Below are positions 17,609-27,997 of a stretch of DNA of 64,000 bases, one piece after another. Source of the stretch: UBA12474 sp964549625 (GTDB lineage: Bacteria; Babelota; Babeliae; Babelales; Babelaceae); assembly GCA_964549625.1 (NCBI GenBank), contig CAZJVA010000003.1, positions 1 through 64,000 of the forward strand, written 5' to 3'. Below the pieces are notes generated by a model, which saw only the letters and a list, made by a program, of their open reading frames with translations, did no database searches and had not been told where the DNA came from. Every line of letters starts with the position of its first letter. Position 1 is the stretch's first letter. The translations under genes and the position numbers were made by a program.

Positions 17609-20600
17609 TTAGGCTGTGGCCTTGGTTGGAGCGTTATACGATAGCTTGGCCATAAGGGGTACTGCGGTATTAGGGAGCGTAGCCAAGCGTCCTTGGGATA
17701 GATATTTTTGGTACCCGAAATAGGCTATTCCACCAAGTGCAATGGCTGCGCTTGTGTAGAAAATTTTGTTTTTATGGCGCTGAAAAAAACTAGGCTGAGT
17801 ATTTTGATTTTTGATGCCATGTGTCGGGATTGTGACAGATTCGTCAAGGATAGCGTTTTTGAGTTCAGCACACGTATCAAAGCTTAAGCTTTGAGCGAGT
17901 GTAATAAAATCACTTGATTCAGGGTGCTGAGAGCTTTTGGCAAGTGTGGCAAGTTGCTTTTGTGCCTGAGGATCTTGTAACCATGTACTCTGTTCTAAAA
18001 GTGTTCTCTTTTTTTGCCACGCAAGAAAATCCATGAAGACTTGGTGACAGGCAGCTTTTTTGCTGGCGTCCCAGGTTATGTGTGCGTTAAGCTCATGTTC
18101 TAACTTGGCGATCTTGGTGTAAAGTTTGCGTCGGATGGCACGTGCTTCAGCAGGATTGCTAGCGGGAGTTTGTAGATTGCTTGTTTCAGCTTTGATATTC
18201 GTTATTTGCTGCATAAAGTATGAAGTAACGTAGTTTTCTTTTTTTAGGAAATTGCAGAGTCGATTATCAATGGTGTGGGTGATTTTTTCAATTGGTGCTG
18301 CATCATCCGTATAGAGCAGATTCAATTCTATTTTTGCGTTTTCCCAGGATTGAAAAGTATGAAGCTCTTGAATTTGTTGTTTTAATAATTCCTCGAATTT
18401 TTGAAGGACTGGGCCAGACTCTTTTGTGTTCTTTGGGAGCTTATCTAGGACCAAAGTTTTTAAATTGATCTCAAGAGGGATTGGCGAACCATCTTCTTTG
18501 CGACCACCGAGCAGTGATGTGTAGGTACTTTGTGATGCGGATAATATAGGGCCGAAGATGTACTGTTCCAAATTTTTGACAATGCCGGAGTCGTTTTCAT
18601 TGGTGCTCTTTTCTAAGCCGCGAATCTCCGAAACGCTGTTCACAATATCGCTACCAACTTGGTAGACTCCCGCAGCTACCCCTCTAAATATGGCATAAAT
18701 TGTGGGAGTATTGTCTAGTAACCAGGCGCGGTATTGCCATCCCCATGTCAACTGTTTTTTCTGGGCAAGTAGTAGTTTCATAGAGTTCGCTATTGCAGAG
18801 GTTATTTTGCCAGATGATACAACTGTTTTGAGAGCGGAGGTTATGGTTGATGTATTTGGTGCCTCGGTTATTTTTTTGCCTGAAAAGAGGTTTAAAAAAA
18901 CTTCGTAGTCTTGTTTGGTGTGGGAAAAACCACTTTCTAGATTTACTATGTATATCGATATTTTGCGTAGTTGTTGCGCGTCAAAAGCCTTCTCCAGAGA
19001 TTGCTCGATTGCTCGGCGACTCTGTTTGGAAAGCTTGAGAAATGATGGAATTATCTGTTCTGCGTTAGGGAAAAGTTGTGGATATGCTTTTAGCGTTTCC
19101 GTTATAATATCTGCGGCTTTTTGAGCCATGGGTGCTCCCCAGCGCTCTTCGCAGTCATTATAGTAACTGAGTAGGATGTACCCGATAATATACGTTTGGT
19201 TTTGAGAAAAGAAGTTTCTGATAAATACCGCTTCACGCAACGTTGCAAGAATCTGAGTGGTGTTTTGGCCTAGAGAAGGGTATGTTGTGTTTTGTTCGGT
19301 CGTAAATTTGCCGGGAAAATTGTTAGAAGCAGGGATACTGATATCTCTTATTTTAAACATAACATGAGAATTGGTTTCTGAGGCGTCAGGACAGATTTTG
19401 TTGTAGCCTGGGTAGTGGGGGTTGGAAAATATTTTGATAAGGGCATTTTGTTGCACCTCTGTGGAATTCGGGGCATTTATGATATCAGGATCAAAAACGA
19501 TTTCTGCTGCATGTAAAATTGCATGAAACTCTTTTATAAAGTTTTCGATCGCTAGGTAGTTGGTGCCGAACAGTTCGCAGAGTGGTTCTTTTGCAGAGTA
19601 TTTCGGGCCTTCTTTTTGATAATGCATTATCAGCGTCTTCAGGTCTTCTTTTTGATGCGGCAGTTTACCAGAAGTTTTGTCCGTTTGACTTAGGTTCTCT
19701 GCTTCTAGAGTTTCTAAGAAGAGCATGGCCCGCGTGTTGAGTGTTTTGAGAAATTCTTTTTTTGTTTTCTGATCTTGAGAATCAATAGTTTCTAGTATTG
19801 TTGCGTCATTTGCAAGTGGATACTTTTGTGCTCGTTTGAATTTTTTTAATAAGTCTCTGAGCTTTAAAGTTTCCGTGACACTAGAAAAGGTATTGGGATT
19901 TTCCTTTAAACTCTTTATTTTGTCTAGAAGCTTTTTAAGCTCTGGGCAATTAGAGATTTTTAATTCATCTGCTTCGTTAATAAAGCGACCTTTTTGGTTT
20001 AGTAATTGTTCTTCGGCGCTTTGAAATGTGCGGCGCGTGTTTGTGACTATTTCATCCGTTGCAGACTTTGCAAATTCATCTAAATCAGCATTAGGCTTGA
20101 GATGTTCGGTTAGGTTTTTGCGGGTTTTTTGCAAAGATTTAAAGGCTTTTTTGGTTTCTTTAGAAATTGTTCTTTTTGGTTCTAGTTCAGTTATCGCATT
20201 ATCGATACCTTGGATTGTAGCAAATAGTTTTTGCCGCTGTTCTGACATTTTCTCAAATGTTTCTTCCGCATTGATACAATTGAATTGCTTAAGGAAAACA
20301 TCTGTAAGCCTTTCAGGCGCTTGTAATGCATTTTTAAATTCTTTGCATTTTTTTAAAATTTTTTCTTCAGCTAGGGATGGATGTTGTTTTGCTTTATTTA
20401 ACAGCTCTTTAAGTGATTGTTCTTGTTGGGGGAGTTTTTCTTGCAGTGTTTGCACCTGTGCTGATAGAGGATGGGGGTTGTTTGAGAGGTGCTGGGAAAC
20501 GTTTTGTGCTAATTTTTTAATCTCAAGCCTTTGTTCTACAAAATCAGCTTTAGCAGGGGTTGCTTTTTTCCAAAAGCGCAGCGCGTTGAGAACTTTAGCG

Positions 20601-20899
20601 CCAAAGGAAGGAGGAGTAATTTGTTCTTTAATTCTTTTGATATCCGATGTATATAGGTCTGTTAGCCTAGTTTTTGAAACGATATCTTCTATGATTTCTA
20701 TAGCTTCTTGAAGAGCTTGCTGTTCAAGTTCTTTTTCTGAGTATAACAAATAACTTGCCCAACCAGTTTTCGTATAGTCTGCGCTTAGATTGTTGAGTTT
20801 TACGATATATGGATCATATGCGTTGTATGTTGCGCTGGTGTAGGCAGAAAAGCTGAAAAGCAATATGAGCGAACGTTTGAATATTTGGTGAAAATTCAT
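17609..20899 (-). CDS. Very large secreted helical protein with C-terminal membrane anchor
   Basis: Unrecognised, 1096 residues. A signal peptide (SLILLFSFSAYTSAT) precedes about 400 residues of charged coiled-coil-like helices (such as LKELLNKAKQHPSLAEEKILKKCKEF). A more mixed region follows, and near the C-terminus a single membrane segment (KIFYTSAAIALGGIAYFGYQKYL) with a short tail. The protein would thus be anchored by its C-terminus with a huge domain outside the cytoplasm. It could be a host-interaction or envelope protein. Together with the 328- and 1023-residue proteins upstream it forms a series of long secreted proteins on this strand. Confidence 0.7.
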   Translation of the reverse strand: MNFHQIFKRSLILLFSFSAYTSATYNAYDPYIVKLNNLSADYTKTGWASYLLYSEKELEQQALQEAIEIIEDIVSKTRLTDLYTSDIKRIKEQITPPSFGAKVLNALRFWKKATPAKADFVEQRLEIKKLAQNVSQHLSNNPHPLSAQVQTLQEKLPQQEQSLKELLNKAKQHPSLAEEKILKKCKEFKNALQAPERLTDVFLKQFNCINAEETFEKMSEQRQKLFATIQGIDNAITELEPKRTISKETKKAFKSLQKTRKNLTEHLKPNADLDEFAKSATDEIVTNTRRTFQSAEEQLLNQKGRFINEADELKISNCPELKKLLDKIKSLKENPNTFSSVTETLKLRDLLKKFKRAQKYPLANDATILETIDSQDQKTKKEFLKTLNTRAMLFLETLEAENLSQTDKTSGKLPHQKEDLKTLIMHYQKEGPKYSAKEPLCELFGTNYLAIENFIKEFHAILHAAEIVFDPDIINAPNSTEVQQNALIKIFSNPHYPGYNKICPDASETNSHVMFKIRDISIPASNNFPGKFTTEQNTTYPSLGQNTTQILATLREAVFIRNFFSQNQTYIIGYILLSYYNDCEERWGAPMAQKAADIITETLKAYPQLFPNAEQIIPSFLKLSKQSRRAIEQSLEKAFDAQQLRKISIYIVNLESGFSHTKQDYEVFLNLFSGKKITEAPNTSTITSALKTVVSSGKITSAIANSMKLLLAQKKQLTWGWQYRAWLLDNTPTIYAIFRGVAAGVYQVGSDIVNSVSEIRGLEKSTNENDSGIVKNLEQYIFGPILSASQSTYTSLLGGRKEDGSPIPLEINLKTLVLDKLPKNTKESGPVLQKFEELLKQQIQELHTFQSWENAKIELNLLYTDDAAPIEKITHTIDNRLCNFLKKENYVTSYFMQQITNIKAETSNLQTPASNPAEARAIRRKLYTKIAKLEHELNAHITWDASKKAACHQVFMDFLAWQKKRTLLEQSTWLQDPQAQKQLATLAKSSQHPESSDFITLAQSLSFDTCAELKNAILDESVTIPTHGIKNQNTQPSFFQRHKNKIFYTSAAIALGGIAYFGYQKYLSQGRLATLPNTAVPLMAKLSYNAPTKATA

Positions 20900-20963
20900 A
20901 CTTTTAAACTCCGGCTATTTGTTTTTTAAAAGCTATACGCCTTCCTATTTTTATTCTCTTGTC

Positions 20964-20991
20964 AGTATACAGAGAATTTTATTTTTGAAAA
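20964..20991 (-). promoter_or_regulatory. Probable promoter for the 1096-residue secreted protein
   Basis: Minus-strand TTTTCA (20986-20991) and TATACT (20964-20969) are separated by 16 bases, about 65 bases before the ATG at 20899. The -10 box is good, the -35 box weak. Confidence 0.45.
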
Positions 20992-21051
20992 GTTTAATTT
21001 CTTTTAGAAAGTTTAGTTTTGGGCTAGGTTGAGTGAGTGGTGGTTGTTTGT

Positions 21052-22038
21052 CTAAAAGAGCTGCGGAAGAAGATTATTTCGTTTTTGTGTGCGTAGTTGT
21101 ATTTCTTCGATAATATTCTGGATGGTTTGTATCTCTTCTTGTGCTGCTTGAGTGGCGGTGATGTTTGGTTGCCGCAAGGTTGCGTTCATTTTTTTGCTGA
21201 ACAAGTTTCCTGTTTTAAACAGCATTCCAGCAAGAATGCTTAGTTTTTGTTTTTGGTGTTGGTTTGTTGTTTCATCGATTTCAAATGCCAAAAAGCCTAG
21301 GATTTTTTCGAGGTCATGTATTAGCGATTGTGCGTGATACCAAAGGTATTGATGTTGGAGCTCTTGTTCTTCAACCATCTGCACATTGAGATCTTTTAAT
21401 ATGTAGAGGCAGCTTCTCGTGTTAACGGCATAATTTGTGTGATTTTGCAAAAGCCATTCAAGGGACGGTTTGCGGGCAAGTAATTCGTTTAGGGGGAGTC
21501 GTTTTGTAATAGCGTTTGTTACGCTTCCTGTAACGGTATCAACCACCAAGGTGCTGATAAGTCCATCGACAATAAGGCTTCCTGCGTGTGATCCTAGGGC
21601 TTTTGTTTCTTGAATAAGCCAGTTTTGGGTAGATGGTGTGTGTGGCGTTGGTGGTGCGAGTTCAAGGCGATCTTCCAGGGCCTGTACCCGTGCAGTAAGT
21701 GATTCGATTTGCTCAGTAGTAGATAGCTGTTTGTTCTTTTTACCAAAGAGTTTCCATGCGATAAATCCTATGCCGCCGATGAATGCGCCGGTGCGGATTA
21801 GTAAAAAGAGCCGCTTGCGTTTTTTGCATAGCTGGGAGATTTGCTTTATTTCTGTTTTATTGAGCTGGGGAATTTCCAGGAGCGCTGTTTCGGGCGCTTT
21901 TTCTAGTTCTTTTTCCTCCGTTAGCTCTCTAACAAGATCTTGTTGATTTGTTTGATAGGTAATTTTATTGCGTGATTGAGTTGGCCAGTTAAATATGGCG
22001 CAGCAGCAAAAGATTCCAAATACAATGTTTCGATTCAT
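21052..22038 (-). CDS. Membrane-anchored protein of unknown function
   Basis: An unrecognised 328-residue protein. It has an N-terminal signal-like segment (NIVFGIFCCCAIFNWP) and, near residue 80, a second membrane segment (RTGAFIGGIGFIAWKLF). A short coiled coil follows (EQIESLTARVQALEDRLEL). The rest is helical. The ATG follows GGGGGATTATAA. It starts 28 bases after the uvrA stop and may be co-transcribed with uvrA, though no shared function is apparent. Confidence 0.65.
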   Translation of the reverse strand: MNRNIVFGIFCCCAIFNWPTQSRNKITYQTNQQDLVRELTEEKELEKAPETALLEIPQLNKTEIKQISQLCKKRKRLFLLIRTGAFIGGIGFIAWKLFGKKNKQLSTTEQIESLTARVQALEDRLELAPPTPHTPSTQNWLIQETKALGSHAGSLIVDGLISTLVVDTVTGSVTNAITKRLPLNELLARKPSLEWLLQNHTNYAVNTRSCLYILKDLNVQMVEEQELQHQYLWYHAQSLIHDLEKILGFLAFEIDETTNQHQKQKLSILAGMLFKTGNLFSKKMNATLRQPNITATQAAQEEIQTIQNIIEEIQLRTQKRNNLLPQLF

Positions 22039-22066
22039 AATTTATAATCCCCCATCAGATTTTTAT

Positions 22067-24583
22067 TTAATTTAGCAGCTGTTTTAGATACTTACCGGTG
22101 TAGCTATTTGGCATTTGAGTAACATGCTCAGGAGTTCCTTGTGCTACAATATAGCCGCCAGCGTCGCCGCCCTCGGGCCCCATGTCTATAAGATAGTCTG
22201 AATATTTTAAAACATCTAGGTTGTGTTCGATCACTAAAAGTGAATTGCCTTTTTCAATAAGGCGATCAAACACATGCAATAATTTTTCTACATCGCATGC
22301 ATGTAAACCCGTGGTTGGTTCATCAAGAACATACATTGTTTTGTTTCCACGCTTGGCAAGTTCGTTGACGAGTTTAATCCGCTGTGCTTCGCCGCCAGAG
22401 AGCGTTGTTGCAGGTTGTCCGAGTTTGAGGTAGTCGAGGCCGACATCGCAAAGTAGTTGAAGTCGTTTGTGGATATTGCGGTGGTGTTTAAAGAAATCGT
22501 GTGCTTCGAGTACTGTCATATCAAGGATATCTGCAATATTTTTGCCTCGATAGGTAATTTCTAATGTTTGTCGATTAAATCGTTTTCCTTGGCAGCTTCG
22601 ACATTCTACGGTTACATCGGGTAAAAAGTGCATGGCGATGGTTTTGGTGCCTTCTCCATTGCACTCTTGGCAGCGGCCTTCTTTTACATTAAAGCTAAAG
22701 CGACCTGAGCGATAACCGCGGGCAACACTTTCGGGGAGTTGGGCAAACAGGTTACGTATTTCATCGAAAAAACCAACATAGGTTGCAGGGTTTGAGCGCG
22801 GTGTTCGTCCAATCGGGCTTTGATCGATGATAACCGTTGAGAGGAGTTGCTCTGCTCCAGAGATCTCTGCTGTATGAGTTTTCCAACTCTGTGTTTTGAG
22901 TTGCATTGAAAGAGCGGGTACGATTTCGTCCATTACCAGAGAGCTTTTGCCTGAACCAGAAACCCCTGAAACGGCACATAGGACACCAAGTGGTATGGAT
23001 ACACTAATGTCGTGAAGGTTGTTGGCCTGTGCGTGAATAACTTCTAAAAAGCCTTGGGGTGTTCTGCGTCGAGGAGGGGTTGGTATTGCTCGAATACCGG
23101 CAAGGTACTGCCCTGTGGGTGAGTGTGGGTTCTGCTTTATTTCTTCTGGAGTTCCTGTTGCTACGATTGAACCACCGTGTATACCAGCGGCTGGTCCCAT
23201 ATCGATAATAAAATCTGCATTTTCCATTGTGTCGAAATCATGTTCAACCACAATTACGGTATTGCCTTGGTCCCGAAGTTTTTTTAATGTTGCAATTAAT
23301 CGATCATTATCGCGTTGATGTAGTCCAATGCTGGGCTCATCGAGCAGATATAAAATACCGCTTAATGCAGAACCAAGCTGGCGTGCTAGGCGGATTCGTT
23401 GTCCTTCACCACCTGAGAGTGAGCGTGCATCGCGATTAATCGAAAGATAGCCTAGTCCAACGTCAACAAGAAAACTTAGTCGATGGGTAATTTCGCCGAT
23501 GAGTCGTTCGGCAATATGCTGTTCTGTTTGGGTGAGCACAAGCTGGTGAAAGAAATTTTTTAGGTCTGCTATGGCGTATTCACCTAATTGAAAGATGTTT
23601 TGTTCTCCGATGGTCACAGAAAGAGCCAGATCATTCAGACGTTTTCCTTGGCACGTGGAGCAGGTAAGGCTGATTGCCCCAAAAAATGCTTCGTGCGGCA
23701 GGGTAATGCCAAGTCCGTGGCAGGCTGAACATGCGCCAAGCGGCGAATTAAAAGAAAAATGGCGGGGCTCAAGATCTGGAAATGAGATTCCACAAATGGT
23801 ACAGCCTTGTGCTGTCGAAAAGAGTTGTTCTTCTGTTCCGATATTGATGCGGCACAAACCTTTTGTGAGTGCACAACTTTTTTCGACCGCTTCGCTTAGT
23901 CGCGCGCATTCTTCGGGGTTGTTGGGTTGTACTTCAATGGTATCAATGCGTGCACTAATGGTGTGGGGCACTGTTTTTTTTAAGTCGAGTTGAGCAATAT
24001 CTTCTGTTGTTCGAAGTCGGTGCGTTTGTCCATCAATAACAAAGGTCGTAGCGCCCTGGTTGATCCATTCGGAGAGTTCTTTGACAAAGGTGCCTTTGCG
24101 GCGCTCAACAAGTGGTGCATAGATGCCGATCGTTTTTCCTTTGTGCTGTTCTAAGATCTTTTTAATAATTTCTTGGGGTGACGTTGGTTGTACTTTTTGT
24201 CCACAGCTAGGACAGGCTAATATGCCTATGCGAGCGAACAGTATGCGAAGGTAGTCGGATACTTCTGTTATGGTGCCGACCGTGGAGCGGGGGTTTGAGC
24301 CAACTGTTTTTTGATCGATTGCAATAGCCGGGCATAGTCCGTCGATTGAGTCGCAGTCAGGTTTTTGGGGCATTCCAAGAAATTGTCTGGCATATGAGGA
24401 GAGCGATTCAAGGTAGCGTCGTTGGCCCTCTGCATGTAAAACATCGAAGGCAAGAGAGCTTTTTCCTGAGCCTGATGGGCCAGTGATTACGGTGAGTGTA
24501 TCTTTGGGCAAACTAACAGAGATGTTTTTGAGATTATGTTCGCGTGCACCTTGAACACGGATAACATTTTCTTTTTTGCTCAT
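22067..24583 (-). CDS. uvrA: Excinuclease ABC subunit A
   Basis: UvrA is the damage-sensing ATPase of nucleotide excision repair. The ATG at 24583 is chosen because GGAGGC precedes it; a longer frame begins at 24601. The tandem ABC halves are clear: Walker A GPSGSGKSS, a CxxC zinc module, signature LSGGEGQRIRLARQLGSAL with LLDEPSIGLHQRD, then the second half with GVSGSGKSSL, the CQECNGEGTK zinc finger, LSGGEAQRIKLV and VLDEPTTGLH. At about 838 residues it is some 100 shorter than most UvrA proteins, mainly in the first insertion domain. No uvrB or uvrC is nearby. Confidence 0.96.
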   Translation of the reverse strand: MSKKENVIRVQGAREHNLKNISVSLPKDTLTVITGPSGSGKSSLAFDVLHAEGQRRYLESLSSYARQFLGMPQKPDCDSIDGLCPAIAIDQKTVGSNPRSTVGTITEVSDYLRILFARIGILACPSCGQKVQPTSPQEIIKKILEQHKGKTIGIYAPLVERRKGTFVKELSEWINQGATTFVIDGQTHRLRTTEDIAQLDLKKTVPHTISARIDTIEVQPNNPEECARLSEAVEKSCALTKGLCRINIGTEEQLFSTAQGCTICGISFPDLEPRHFSFNSPLGACSACHGLGITLPHEAFFGAISLTCSTCQGKRLNDLALSVTIGEQNIFQLGEYAIADLKNFFHQLVLTQTEQHIAERLIGEITHRLSFLVDVGLGYLSINRDARSLSGGEGQRIRLARQLGSALSGILYLLDEPSIGLHQRDNDRLIATLKKLRDQGNTVIVVEHDFDTMENADFIIDMGPAAGIHGGSIVATGTPEEIKQNPHSPTGQYLAGIRAIPTPPRRRTPQGFLEVIHAQANNLHDISVSIPLGVLCAVSGVSGSGKSSLVMDEIVPALSMQLKTQSWKTHTAEISGAEQLLSTVIIDQSPIGRTPRSNPATYVGFFDEIRNLFAQLPESVARGYRSGRFSFNVKEGRCQECNGEGTKTIAMHFLPDVTVECRSCQGKRFNRQTLEITYRGKNIADILDMTVLEAHDFFKHHRNIHKRLQLLCDVGLDYLKLGQPATTLSGGEAQRIKLVNELAKRGNKTMYVLDEPTTGLHACDVEKLLHVFDRLIEKGNSLLVIEHNLDVLKYSDYLIDMGPEGGDAGGYIVAQGTPEHVTQMPNSYTGKYLKQLLN

Positions 24584-24603
24584 GATGTATAACGCCTCCA
24601 TAA

Positions 24604-27600
24604 TCAGGTTGTTTTTTCTAAGCCAAATGCATTAGCCCAAAGTTCTTCAACTTGGTTTTTTGGGGAAAACTGCTTAGTATTTTGCCCCAAGAACTCTGCT
24701 GTTGCAAGGTGCAGGTCAACGATGCCTAGGTGATACATAAGCCTTGGTAAAAGTTGTTTTACTTTAGTGTGTGTTGCAATGACGGTGAAGATGTCTTCCT
24801 GTTTAGCTTTTTCTTTTAGATTAAAAAACGGTTCATTCATAGTGAGTTTTTTAATTTCTTGCATGTGTCCACTAAGAAACTGATCTTCTTCAAACAAAGG
24901 TATAGAAAGTTTGCGTGCGCGTTTTACTATTTTGTGTATGCCGCGAAGATCTTGGCGCATTTGATCTACTATTTTCTTCTGAGATCCTGACCAAATTTCG
25001 TCTCCTTCTGCGCATGCATGTGCTACTTTGATTGTTGAGCCTGCAGCACAGGCTGAGTAAGCAAGGCCAGTGGCAGTAGCAATTGTTCCACCGATAGCGA
25101 TTCCGCCCATAAGAGGGATTATGCGAGTTGGCATGCCCAATAGGCCGCCCCATGCTAATGGTTTTGGCAGCGTATAGGTGTAGGTTCGTGTTTTCGGTGT
25201 TGTTTTGCTTATATTCCGCGTGGTTAAAAAGCCGTTAAGGAGCCAAAGCCGGACGCGCATTATTTGGTCGACAAATGAGCGTGGTTGGTACAGGTGCTCG
25301 GTGATAGAAAATAGTTCGCCTGATGTTGTTTTTTGTAAAAGCGTTTGTTTGTAGCGATTATTGGATAGCATAAATGGCGCAAAGGTTCGTTTCAAAAACG
25401 TTGGTATCGCATTCAACGTGATAAGCGAATGGGCAAATTTGTTTGAAGCATTTAGAATAAAGGCTTTTTTGTCGGGGCTTTCAAGCCATACTTGGCGGCC
25501 TTCTTGAAATAGGGTGTTGGCTATTGGAACGGCCAGGGCTAGAGGTATAAGGCGTAGCCCCCAGTATGTTGCATTATTAAAAGTTTCCATTTTTTTTGCG
25601 GTTTCAGGGTCTGTGTCAATCTCTTGGAATTTTTTTTCTAGGGGCTCTGTGATCTTTTCTCCAAGATGTTCAGCGTAAGAAAGTGTTTCGTTGACATATC
25701 CGTAGGTCACATGGTCGGGCCCGTATTTTTCTTTTATTTTTTGAGTCTGTTGCGCAAAGTACGGATGCGTTTTTTGGGAGATATATGATGGTATATTTCC
25801 GACCGATTTGGCAGTGTCCCAGATTCCGTGTTCTACGCTACCTAGGATGGAGTCTTTATTAGCAAGGTTGTTTTCTATGAGTAGAGCAGTAGAACTTTTT
25901 AGGTCATTGAGTACTTTAAAGATAGGTTTTACAGCGGTATTCACTGTTTTTGCTGATGTTTGAATAAATTTTGTTTGAGTTCCGATTCTTGGAAGCATGC
26001 GTATAAATGAACTTGCTTCTGGTTGAAGAACTTGTTGAAAGGCATTGCTAAAACGTTGACGCGAAAATGAGGGTTTGCCAAATTCAGAGATTACGAGGTT
26101 TTCTAGAAAGGCTATTTCTTCCAAAAGTTTTTGTGCCGTTTGTAGGTCCGAACTGTTGCCAGGATTGGATAGGGTTGACAGTGAAGTTCTTTGTAGTTTT
26201 GAGTCTTCTTCAGTGCTTTTACGGTAGAGGACGGCATCAGCTTGAAGAATGCGGCCGACGCCTGTGCGAGGCTCGATGGAGTCAAAAAGGTTGGTTTGGG
26301 TTTTTAGCTTGTTTTTGGCAACCTCAAGTAATTTGTCGAAATCCTTGAAAACGGTTTGTAGTGTTTCTCGTATGGTGCTCATAGCTAATATTAGGTTTTT
26401 GCTATTTTTTTCAGCCAGTTCTTGTCCGCCAATGAAAAAAGAGAGCGCAATAATCGGTTCGGACGAGAGTGCGGTGTATAGATTTCCGTAGCTATGCAAG
26501 TAAGCGGTTTTGAGCTTTTTGATGCTTGAGAGCTCGGCGGTTTTTGATGACATTAGGTTTTCCACAAGTGATCGTTGTTCTTTTGGAATCCTATTCAGAA
26601 TGAGTTTGATTATTTGATTTTCAAGAGAACGATTAAGGCTTTTTCCTTTGTTGACCAGAGAGCGAAGAAGCGAGTTTTTAAACTCTGGATCTTCATTTTG
26701 TTCGGAAAAAATAAATGCGTTTGCAATAAGAAGCGGTGCAAAAGGGTTGAAGAAAACTACCTGTTTGTTTGTTCCGGCTTCTTCAAAAAATTTCATGAAG
26801 CAGTCAATCAGGTCTCCAGTAAAGTTGATTACCGTTTTATATGTTGAATCGGTGTTTTTTTTACGTTCATTTGCAGGTTTTTTTTGGGACTTGCTTTTAT
26901 TTTTTGGGTCCAAGGAATCAAGGTAATCATTAATTTCTTCTGCGTATTTAGCGAGTGTTAGGTGCTCAAAAAACGCAAGAATGTCTTGAGTGAGGCTTTG
27001 TAAAAGATGTAGAAGCTCTTTGCTTTCTTTGTACGTTGGTTTTTGTAGGCCAAGAAGTTCAAGTACGCGTTGGCGTTTTAGTTTTGTCTTGTTTTCTAGT
27101 TCCAAAAACACATAGTTGAGTGAGGATGTTTCTGCCAAAGCTTTTTTTTCGATAGCCAAGCTTCCAAGAGCCTGGATGCGTTGTATTTCTTGATGGTTAG
27201 AGAATCGAGATGAGCCTGATTTGATCCCTAAAAAAAGACGGTCACTTTGATTGTTTGGTTTAGCCAAGGTTGTTTTATAGTATTCTTCAAGAGTGGGGGT
27301 GTCGAGATGTTTTTTTTGTGCATACAGATCGATTTCATGGAATAGACCGGCTATAGAGTTGCAGATATAATGGATGTTTTCTGGGTCGCCCGGCCGTTCT
27401 GGTGGAGCGAATAATCCGTGTGCAATGGAAAAGATTCCTTGGGTGAGGGAGGTATTGTCTTCTGGTAAGATTTTGAAGTCTTCAAGTTGAGGCGCGTTTT
27501 CCGATGTGCCCGTTTGTGTTTCGACTGGGGCTGTAAGGAGTGCGAGAAAGCTGCCAAATAACCAATAATATAGAGCTTTTCTTGCTATTTTCTGATTGCG

Positions 27601-27606
27601 CTGCAT
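24604..27606 (-). CDS. Very large secreted or membrane helical protein
   Basis: Unrecognised, about 1000 residues from the ATG at 27606 (AAAGG upstream; a longer frame to 27675 would bury the signal peptide). The signal sequence (ALYYWLFGSFLALLTAPVETQ) leads into long charged helices. Around residues 700-730 and 850-890 are hydrophobic segments (LRLIPLALAVPIANTLF; IIPLMGGIAIGGTIATATG) that could cross a membrane. It has a strong TTGACA promoter. It is probably an envelope or exported protein; nothing in it names a function. Confidence 0.68.
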   Translation of the reverse strand: MQRNQKIARKALYYWLFGSFLALLTAPVETQTGTSENAPQLEDFKILPEDNTSLTQGIFSIAHGLFAPPERPGDPENIHYICNSIAGLFHEIDLYAQKKHLDTPTLEEYYKTTLAKPNNQSDRLFLGIKSGSSRFSNHQEIQRIQALGSLAIEKKALAETSSLNYVFLELENKTKLKRQRVLELLGLQKPTYKESKELLHLLQSLTQDILAFFEHLTLAKYAEEINDYLDSLDPKNKSKSQKKPANERKKNTDSTYKTVINFTGDLIDCFMKFFEEAGTNKQVVFFNPFAPLLIANAFIFSEQNEDPEFKNSLLRSLVNKGKSLNRSLENQIIKLILNRIPKEQRSLVENLMSSKTAELSSIKKLKTAYLHSYGNLYTALSSEPIIALSFFIGGQELAEKNSKNLILAMSTIRETLQTVFKDFDKLLEVAKNKLKTQTNLFDSIEPRTGVGRILQADAVLYRKSTEEDSKLQRTSLSTLSNPGNSSDLQTAQKLLEEIAFLENLVISEFGKPSFSRQRFSNAFQQVLQPEASSFIRMLPRIGTQTKFIQTSAKTVNTAVKPIFKVLNDLKSSTALLIENNLANKDSILGSVEHGIWDTAKSVGNIPSYISQKTHPYFAQQTQKIKEKYGPDHVTYGYVNETLSYAEHLGEKITEPLEKKFQEIDTDPETAKKMETFNNATYWGLRLIPLALAVPIANTLFQEGRQVWLESPDKKAFILNASNKFAHSLITLNAIPTFLKRTFAPFMLSNNRYKQTLLQKTTSGELFSITEHLYQPRSFVDQIMRVRLWLLNGFLTTRNISKTTPKTRTYTYTLPKPLAWGGLLGMPTRIIPLMGGIAIGGTIATATGLAYSACAAGSTIKVAHACAEGDEIWSGSQKKIVDQMRQDLRGIHKIVKRARKLSIPLFEEDQFLSGHMQEIKKLTMNEPFFNLKEKAKQEDIFTVIATHTKVKQLLPRLMYHLGIVDLHLATAEFLGQNTKQFSPKNQVEELWANAFGLEKTT

Positions 27607-27647
27607 TTTATAACCTTTGGCCAAAAGTCTTATTTTTATTCTATTTG

Positions 27648-27675
27648 AGTTTACAGTTGTGATTGGCTTTGTCAA
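27648..27675 (-). promoter_or_regulatory. Promoter for the 1000-residue secreted protein
   Basis: Minus-strand TTGACA (27670-27675) and TAAACT (27648-27653) are separated by 16 bases; the start codon is at 27606. This also argues against the longer reading frame, whose start would lie inside the -35 box. Confidence 0.68.
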
Positions 27676-27838
27676 GTGTGGTGCGCGGGGTTGTATGGTT
27701 TTTTATTGATTGTTTTGACGCTTGTTTTAGCTGGCCAGGAGATGTTTTAGAAAAAACTTGTTAGTTGTCCGTGCAGTAATGCGGTGAAAAAGAACAAGGG
27801 TGATGGGATTAGTAAGAATAGATGAGGTGTATTGAAAA

Positions 27839-27915
27839 TGGTCGGGGCGGCCAGACTCGAACTGGCAACCCCTCGCTCCCAAAGCGAGTGCGCTACCAAA
27901 TTGCGCCACGCCCCG
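27839..27915 (-). tRNA. tRNA-Pro (anticodon TGG)
   Basis: A 77-base cloverleaf with CCA encoded. The acceptor CGGGGCG pairs with CGCCCCG, the anticodon stem CTCGC/GCGAG holds loop TTTGGGA, and the T-arm contains GTTCGAGTC. Anticodon TGG reads proline codons. It is the last of three tRNA genes in the same orientation. Confidence 0.97.
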
Positions 27916-27997
27916 ACAGGCGATTTACATTATGTATTTCTATAGCAGCTATTCTAACAGCTTGATATAAAAAGGGAAGTTGATTTTCAAAGTTTTT

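Noticed and set aside
20028..20711. A 227-codon open frame on the plus strand inside the 1096-residue secreted protein gene
   Set aside because: It is the antisense of a clearly signal-peptided minus-strand gene, has a Ser/Phe/Leu-rich composition typical of reversed Lys/Glu-rich coding sequence, and lacks a ribosome-binding site.
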